From positions 248,001-312,000 of the forward strand of contig CAOLHI010000922.1 in assembly GCA_948474755.1 (NCBI GenBank): a DNA stretch of 64,000 nt, given 5' to 3'. The stretch's first letter is position 1, and each line of letters begins with the position of its first letter. Below, piece after piece: positions 61,473 through 64,000 of this stretch. A model generated the notes under the pieces. It was not told the origin of the DNA. It saw only the letters and a program-made list of their open reading frames with translations, and did not search any database. Source of the stretch: Ctenosaura bakeri. Taxonomy: Eukaryota; Chordata; Lepidosauria; Squamata; Iguanidae. The position numbers were made by a program, and so were the translations under genes.

Positions 61473-61690
61473 TAGAGCCTTTTCACACTAATACAACTAT
61501 ATCCCACTTTAACTGCCATGACAAAATTTTATGCAATACTGGAGCTTGTAGTTTGGTGAAGCACAAGAGCTTTCTGGCTGAGAACTGTAAATCCTGCTCC
61601 CTAAATTTCAAGTCCCAGGATTCCACAAAATGTTGCCATGGTGGCTAAAGTGGAATTATAGTGCTCTAATTTTGTGGTATGGGACAAGTG
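61473..61690. mobile_element. Palindromic MITE-like element (family B), copy 2
   Basis: The left arm 'agagccttttcacactaata' and 'tatcccactttaactgccat' pairs with 'catggtggctaaagtggaat' followed by 'tatagtgctctaat' at the right. The centre 'ggagcttgtagtttggtgaa' parallels the copy at 1101..1322. It abuts the family A element. Confidence 0.65.
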
Positions 61691-63277
61691 CTCTAGTCAT
61701 GGTCCATTGCTGACCTTCTCTACTGTACAAAAGGATTCCTTAAGGCCTGCTCTCTTACCACTCTTGTCTTTTTCTTTATAGTAACTGTCACAGGAAGTAA
61801 CTTGCCAGAGACATGTTGCTTGGAAATCTTATAGGTGTTGTCCACTCTTAATTTACTCCTAAATTTTTTTCCCCAGTGGAAGTGGGCTTCCTTTTGCGAT
61901 GAGAACAAGCCACCTATTTTGCCACAGTATCCCTCCTGGAGCTATTTTGTCTCAGCAAAATTTATATTGACAAAATACAAATTAATTCATCCAAAGAAAA
62001 TTCTGTAGGAAAGAGAGGATTTTGGAGTGTTCTTCAAGGAACAAGACATGGGAACAAGTATCGCACCGGCTTTTGCTTAGAACCAGGACTTTCTGTTGAC
62101 TCCATCTGCAACTTGGCAACTCTTATGCACTGGGGACAGGGAGTACAGTACCTGAAAATGTTGTTTCATTTGGACAGATAATTGCAAGATTACAGCCATC
62201 AGAAGATAAGCCGGATCTCTATTGTAATCCAAATCTAACAAGGAATGAAAAATAAAATAAATTACTATAAAATAGTAATGAAGTGAATAAGGAAATAGCA
62301 AATAGAAATGTACCAAATGCAGCTTCTGGAAATGAAACAAAAAGGGAAATGAAATGAACTTTTTTTTTCAAGTCCATATCTCACATGAAGTCCAGTAGAC
62401 ACTACGAGGGAAGATGAAACAATGGTTAGATTTGATGTGACAGCTCCTTATATATTTAAAAGGGAAATTTCACTACAATTTACATTGCCGTTACAAAGGA
62501 TTACCCACTTGCTTCAAGCCATGGTGTCTGTAGACTGTAATAAAGCCGTTTGATCAATGCCATCTGAATATCTAGCCCACTGCATACCAGGATCCTGTAC
62601 AAAGGAAATTCCAGCATGATAATTCTTTTGAAGAGGCTCCTTTCATTTTCTTCTCACATTTTTATTTCTCATTAACACATGGTTGAAAGATAAATTGCTG
62701 AATAACCTCAAGCTATGATTTGTTCCCCCTTTTTTAATGTTATTGTGCAAATGTTAAATATTGCTAAATACTTTATCTTGCAAACTTATTTGCCACCTGG
62801 CTTTGAAGGGGATAAATTTAAGTTTCTATGCCAATTTTACCGATCTCTTCTTTTAAAGGAAGAAATGAAACCAGACAAGTTGAAGCTTTTTGTTAATCAA
62901 ACATAAGAGCTGGCTATATAGTACTTTGCGTGCAAAAATTGCCTTACAACACCCATCTTCATGACAGGTCTGTCGGAAAGAGACTAATATCCCCACAATG
63001 TATTTGTGGCTGACAGAAAACAGCTGTTTAGTAGGGTGCCCACTATTCGTTATAGCAGTGTCATGGGAACCACTTTCCCAGGGGTTCATCCCTTTAGTTT
63101 AGGCAATCATATGCTTTTTCCCATCAAAACAATGAGAATGCACAATGTGTAGAATCAGTCTGACTCATGTAAACAGCCTTTAACTCTTGCAAGTACCATG
63201 GGACAAAGCTATACAAAAGGTTTTCATTCCACTGCTGTAATGTATAATCTATAATGTATAATCTTGCCCATAGTGCA
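61691..63277. other. Intronic sequence, nothing recognised
   Basis: No coding sequence or element was recognised. 62460..62620 is non-repetitive and complex. Confidence 0.45.
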
Positions 63278-63279
63278 AG

Positions 63280-63417
63280 AGTTGGAATCATGTGGCCCTC
63301 CGGATGATGTTAAACTTCATCTCCTGACAGGACTAGCCATCACAGCCAATGATGAGGCTTGCTAAGAGTTGCACTTCAACAACATCTGGAAGGCCACATA
63401 ATTCCCACTCCTGCTAT
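63280..63417. mobile_element. hAT-like MITE (family M), best-preserved copy
   Basis: The terminal inverted repeats are CAAGAGTTGGAATCATGTGG at the left and, read from the right, CAGGAGTGGGAATTATGTGG. The flanking octamers CCATAGTG and CTATAGCA agree at five of eight positions, all differences being transitions. The inner arms are 'gatgatgttaaacttcatct' and 'gcacttcaacaacatctgga'. Confidence 0.68.
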
Positions 63418-63419
63418 AG

Positions 63420-64000
63420 CAGATGTAGGACAGAAATGCAGAAACATAAGAAAGTTGCATTATGCAGAGTTCAGTCACTGGTACATTTAGGTCAGTAGTG
63501 TTGACACATACCAGCAGCAGCCCTCCATAGTTACAGACACAGATCTTCCCAGTTGTGACTGGAGATCACAGGAACTGAACCTGGGTCCTTCCATATGTGA
63601 AATGTGCACTTTACCTATCTGGGTTGGATCCAGATTTACTCACACCTTCTGCAGATATATGGAAAGCCATGCAACTTAAATTAACCATGAATAACATATG
63701 TTCCACTGGGTCTATCACAAGTTTATCTTTGTATGAAACAAATGTTATAGCCACAAACCTGCTGGTACAGTACACCAGCATTACTTCACTGGTGTAGCTA
63801 GCTTTGGCAGTGGCAGAAAGAAAAAGAAAATTAGTATAGCAGCCACTTAGAAAGTAAGATACTGGATAAATAGTCTGTCAGAACCAGCATATTTGTGCTG
63901 TCTTCCTTCATCACTACTGGATGACCCTGGAGAATATGCAACCTCTAGCATAGTGTTCAAGCAGAATTCTAGGTAACATCTCTATTCACCGTGCTCATTT
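63420..64000. other. Intronic sequence, nothing recognised
   Basis: No open frame, exon or mobile element was recognised up to the end of the window. Confidence 0.45.

Larger units (their letters stand above)
58574..64000 (+). other. NDST3: NDST downstream intron, 5' part
   Basis: It starts GTAACC and continues beyond the window; the exon carrying the sulfotransferase P-loop-like PQKTGTT segment is not found in either frame or strand here. It contains the LINE at 59455..60620, elements at 61264..61690 and a MITE at 63280..63417. Nothing is recognised in 58574..59454, 60630..61260 or 61700..63270, apart from a short GA-rich run near 58855..58915. Confidence 0.8.

Overview
The window is vertebrate nuclear DNA and almost certainly comes from a squamate reptile (lizard or snake). 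It lies inside one large gene on the + strand. The only protein-coding sequence I can support is three consecutive exons of a heparan sulfate N-deacetylase/N-sulfotransferase (NDST family): 1434..1619, 5615..5743 and 58391..58573. They have clean AG/GT boundaries, lengths divisible by three (62, 43 and 61 codons) and phase-0 junctions throughout. Joined, they cover about 166 codons, roughly residues 418-583 in NDST1-type numbering: the C-terminal part of the N-deacetylase domain leading up to the sulfotransferase domain. From remembered family sequences the best paralog is NDST3, with NDST4 the main alternative. Neither end of the gene is present.

Everything else is intron: the tail of an upstream intron (1..1433), an intron of about 4.0 kb (1620..5614), a very large intron of about 52.6 kb (5744..58390) and the start of a downstream intron (58574..64000). 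No RNA gene, CRISPR array, operon or second protein-coding gene is visible.

The introns hold a squamate-type mixture of old transposable elements. There are tRNA-derived SINEs with a BovB-like tail, a BovB/RTE LINE (33005..34438), CR1 LINEs (14119..14752, 29716..29878, 47102..48480, 49345..50085), L2-like LINEs (21885..24051, 37465..37830, 54960..56275), a 5'-truncated L1 with a 22-bp target-site duplication (50308..50977) and a LINE with a C-terminal zinc knuckle (59455..60620). DNA transposons include Harbinger-like elements with GGCC termini and 3-bp target-site duplications, among them a near-palindromic family of about 200 bp with seven copies. There are also hAT-like elements, including a 718-bp copy with a perfect 8-bp duplication (35921..36638). 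A dispersed repeat built from short palindromic TTTTCTGCxxAGAAAA-type units (29405..30165, 56855..57490) is one I cannot name.

The observations most worth checking are the GGCC-terminated Harbinger-like families, the unnamed palindromic-unit repeat, a three-layer nested insertion at 11110..11630, a CpG-rich 750-bp element at 18191..18940, and the inverted repeat pairs around the 129-nt exon, an arrangement known to favour exon circularisation. I did not find a new enzymatic or defence system.
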